A stretch of 16,249 nt of DNA from Ignavibacteriales bacterium (lineage in GTDB: Bacteria > Bacteroidota > Ignavibacteria > T3Sed10-11), in NCBI GenBank assembly GCA_003560935.1, contig PWJF01000502.1, forward strand, positions 1-16,249. The letters are read 5' to 3'. Positions 14,339 through 16,249 of the stretch are shown in pieces. The notes under the pieces are model-generated. The model was not told the DNA's origin. It saw nothing but the letters and a program-made list of their open reading frames with translations, and did no database searches. The stretch's first letter is position 1, and each line of letters opens with the position of its first letter. A program made the translations under genes and the position numbers.

Positions 14339-15865
14339 TTAGCGGGAATTTCGCAATTCAGCATGCCGTTTATAGCGCGGTTTCATCAATTCGAGTTCCT
14401 CACGTACCCCCTCCGGTGCCTCTGTTAACAAACTCACACCAATTACTGCAAGAGTGGATATAATAAAGGCCGGAATAAGCTCATACATCATATCGCTGAG
14501 GTATGCGGTCTCTTTCCATACTATAGTTACTACGGTGCCGGAAGTCAATCCCGCAAGAACACCCCATTTTGTGGCGCGCGCCCAAAACAGACTGAGTATC
14601 AGCGGCGGCCCGAAGGATGCGCCGAGTCCGCTCCAGGCGTACAATACAAGCCAGAAAACTTGTTCGGTTGCAATCTCAAGAACTCCAAGAGCAAGAATAA
14701 CAAGAATAATAATCGAAATTCTGCTGACAAATACAAGATGACGCTGTGTCAGATCTTTTCCCTTCAATAACATACGTTGATAAATATCCCGCACACATGA
14801 CGACGCGCCGACAAGCAATTGTGAATCAGCTGTTGACATGATCGCCGCTATAATAGCCGCCAGAACGAAACCGAATATAACCGGATGCAGATGATCCTGC
14901 GCCAGTACCGGATAAAGATTCTCGGTATCGCTGGCAGGAAGCATACCTACCTCGGGATAAAATACGCGACCGGCAATACCGATCATAACGGCTCCCCATC
15001 CCATTAACACATTCCATACCGTGGCAACAACGGCTGACACCCGCAGCTGCTTTGGATCATCTATCGACATATACCGCGCAAGGATGTGCGGATTGCCCGG
15101 TGAACCCAGACCGATACCGAGATAGCCGATCAATCCCCCGATGCCAAGCGCAACGGGATCGACCATAAGTGCATCGATCGTTGCTGTATCTCTGAGAACA
15201 TCGGTTAACCCTCCGTAATTAAATACCGCCACGATAGGCATTATAAAAAGAGCAACGATCATGAACATCGCCTGCACAACGTCGGTCAGAGAAACCGCAA
15301 GAAATCCCCCCACAAGCGTATACAATACAACTATCGATGCCGTTATGAGTACGCCGGTTTGATTGGAAAATCCGAATGAAGAAGCAAACGCTTTCCCGCC
15401 CGCATCGAATTGTGCGGCGACATAAATAACCATGAAGATGATGATAACAATGCCCGATGCAACGCGAAGCATATTGGTCGAGTCGCGGAAGCGTGCGGCG
15501 AAGAAATCCGGAACGGTCACGTTATCAAGCCGCTCGGTATATCTGCGCAACCGTTTCGCACCGTAGATAAACATGTACAACTCGACTGTTGTGTATCCGA
15601 CGATCGCCCAGACTGCGGACACTACCTGAATATACGCCATCCCCGTTACGCCGAGTACAAGCCACGCACTTCGTCCGGAAACCACCGCGCTCAGCGCAAC
15701 GACAAAACTCTTCATTTTGCGTCCGCCGATAAAGAACTCGCCGATCCCGCTCGATGAAAACCGCGCGGAATACACGCCGATAAGTATCATAAGAAGAAGG
15801 TAAAAAAGGAATGCAAATACGGTCCACGGATCGGCGGTGACTTCGAAGGATTGATATTCATCCAT
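14339..15865 (-). CDS. Sodium:solute symporter, SSS family (PutP-like)
   Basis: This 508-residue inner-membrane protein has about 13 hydrophobic segments, the usual size for sodium/proline-type symporters (E. coli PutP is 502). Matching landmarks include FFIGGRKMKSFVVALSAVVS and GRSAWLVLGVTGMAY near the N-terminus (equivalent to the PutP sodium-site helix), VTVPDFFAARF, LYTLVGGFLAVSLTDVVQA, GSPGNPHILARYMS, and AAIMSTADSQLLVGASS, which parallels the PutP AAVMSTLSCQLL segment. A basic tail (MKPRYKRHAELRNSR) ends the protein. Start is ATG 15865; an in-frame TTG two codons upstream is less likely, and no clear Shine-Dalgarno precedes either. Proline is the nearest match, but substrate cannot be fixed from sequence. 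It is separated from the foldase run by about 90 bp and appears to be its own unit, divergent from the gene at 16049. Confidence 0.9.
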   Translation of the reverse strand: MDEYQSFEVTADPWTVFAFLFYLLLMILIGVYSARFSSSGIGEFFIGGRKMKSFVVALSAVVSGRSAWLVLGVTGMAYIQVVSAVWAIVGYTTVELYMFIYGAKRLRRYTERLDNVTVPDFFAARFRDSTNMLRVASGIVIIIFMVIYVAAQFDAGGKAFASSFGFSNQTGVLITASIVVLYTLVGGFLAVSLTDVVQAMFMIVALFIMPIVAVFNYGGLTDVLRDTATIDALMVDPVALGIGGLIGYLGIGLGSPGNPHILARYMSIDDPKQLRVSAVVATVWNVLMGWGAVMIGIAGRVFYPEVGMLPASDTENLYPVLAQDHLHPVIFGFVLAAIIAAIMSTADSQLLVGASSCVRDIYQRMLLKGKDLTQRHLVFVSRISIIILVILALGVLEIATEQVFWLVLYAWSGLGASFGPPLILSLFWARATKWGVLAGLTSGTVVTIVWKETAYLSDMMYELIPAFIISTLAVIGVSLLTEAPEGVREELELMKPRYKRHAELRNSR

Positions 15866-16048
15866 ATACAACTGCGTATAGGTTCATTACTGTTATACCG
15901 GAATGGTTTAATAAAAGGATAATTGAAGGGAAATGCAAATACGGTGAGACGTTGAAACAGATAAGCGAATATTTTAAAGGGAAATGTGTATATTCAATAT
16001 AGGCACTCTTTTTAAAAGAATTTATTACTTGCATACGAGGTACGCATC

Positions 16049-16249
16049 ATGAAATCAATCATTATAGTACTATCGGCACTTCTTCTCGGCACCATAGGCA
16101 CCTTCTCCCAGACAGAGATCGACGGCAAATGGGAAGGAGCAATCGATATCATGGGCACCGAGTTATTCATTGTTGTAAAATTCACATCAGATAATGAAAA
16201 GCTTCGTGCCACGATCGATATTCCTCAGCAGGGTGCAACCAACCTCCCG
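16049..16249 (+). CDS. Exported protein, N-terminal part only (domain seen before alpha/beta hydrolases)
   Basis: ATG at 16049 follows GAGG (16037-16040) with 8-nt spacing and opens a frame that runs off the window after 67 residues. A signal peptide MKSIIIVLSALLLGTIGTFS is followed by QTEIDGKWEGAIDIMGTELF, then IVVKFTSDNEKLRATIDIPQ and QGATNLP. The GxWEGxIxxxGxxLxIxVxF...xATIDIPQQGA pattern is a beta-rich domain I recall at the N-terminus of secreted alpha/beta hydrolases (serine aminopeptidase-like). The hydrolase itself would be outside the window, so enzyme function is not shown here. The gene diverges from the symporter; the 183-bp gap should hold both promoters. Confidence 0.7.
   Translation, partial: MKSIIIVLSALLLGTIGTFSQTEIDGKWEGAIDIMGTELFIVVKFTSDNEKLRATIDIPQQGATNLP

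Noticed and set aside
14292..14340. Terminator for the symporter gene
   Set aside because: AAATT-GTT-AATTT just after the stop is only AT pairs and lacks a U-tract, and ACAGA-G-TCTGT has a one-base loop, so neither makes a convincing intrinsic terminator.
16012..16212. Minus-strand 66-codon open frame at the right end
   Set aside because: It covers the plus-strand gene that has a ribosome site and signal peptide; the translation has no features of its own.

Overview
The window reads as ordinary-to-accessory chromosome of a bacterium from the Fibrobacteres-Chlorobi-Bacteroidetes (FCB) side of the tree. The main evidence is a secreted subtilisin-like protease ending in an NFPNPFN...VYDVLGR...ASGVYFYSI type-A type IX secretion (T9SS) sorting domain, together with many lipoproteins and a clustered set of parvulin-type periplasmic foldases. 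The exact phylum (Ignavibacteria-, Calditrichaeota- or KSB1-like rather than classic Bacteroidetes) is inference only.

Layout. Positions 1-604 are a mobile/relic zone: the tail of a RayT/IS200-like transposase, two REP-like hairpin units just behind it, an imperfect inverted repeat, and the N-terminal remnant of a decayed exported protein. A small DUF59/MIP18 (SufT-like) Fe-S assembly gene (677-982, +) follows and meets a convergent lipoprotein with LTxxQ/Spy-like helical repeats (1046-2020, -) across a hairpin terminator. Next on the minus strand is the universal ribosome-associated ATPase YchF (2228-3322). Upstream of it, behind its own terminator, lies a 32-residue single-span membrane protein (3579-3677, -). 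About 480 bp without a recognisable gene then lead to a plus-strand membrane-anchored multi-PAS sensor (4157-6205). It ends not in a kinase but in a four-cysteine LPICAxCKxIRDDxGYW module.

The core is a tight minus-strand unit running from about 14250 down to 6213, with 4-bp and 1-bp overlaps and gaps of 12-48 bp. In transcription order it holds: a large three-parvulin lipoprotein, a second lipoprotein with a degenerate parvulin domain, a SurA-like periplasmic chaperone, a MoxR AAA+ ATPase, a YrbG-type Ca2+/Na+ antiporter, and the T9SS-sorted subtilase. A convincing promoter (TTGATT-18-TATAAT) precedes the first gene. The gene set suggests an envelope-protein folding and maturation unit, with the protease as possible client and the antiporter as a possible source of extracytoplasmic Ca2+; this functional link is inference.

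The right end has a PutP-like Na+/solute symporter (14339-15865, -) and, divergently, the 5' end of an exported protein (16049 to window end, +) that looks like the N-terminal domain found in front of some secreted alpha/beta hydrolases. I saw no tRNA, rRNA, CRISPR array or intact insertion sequence.
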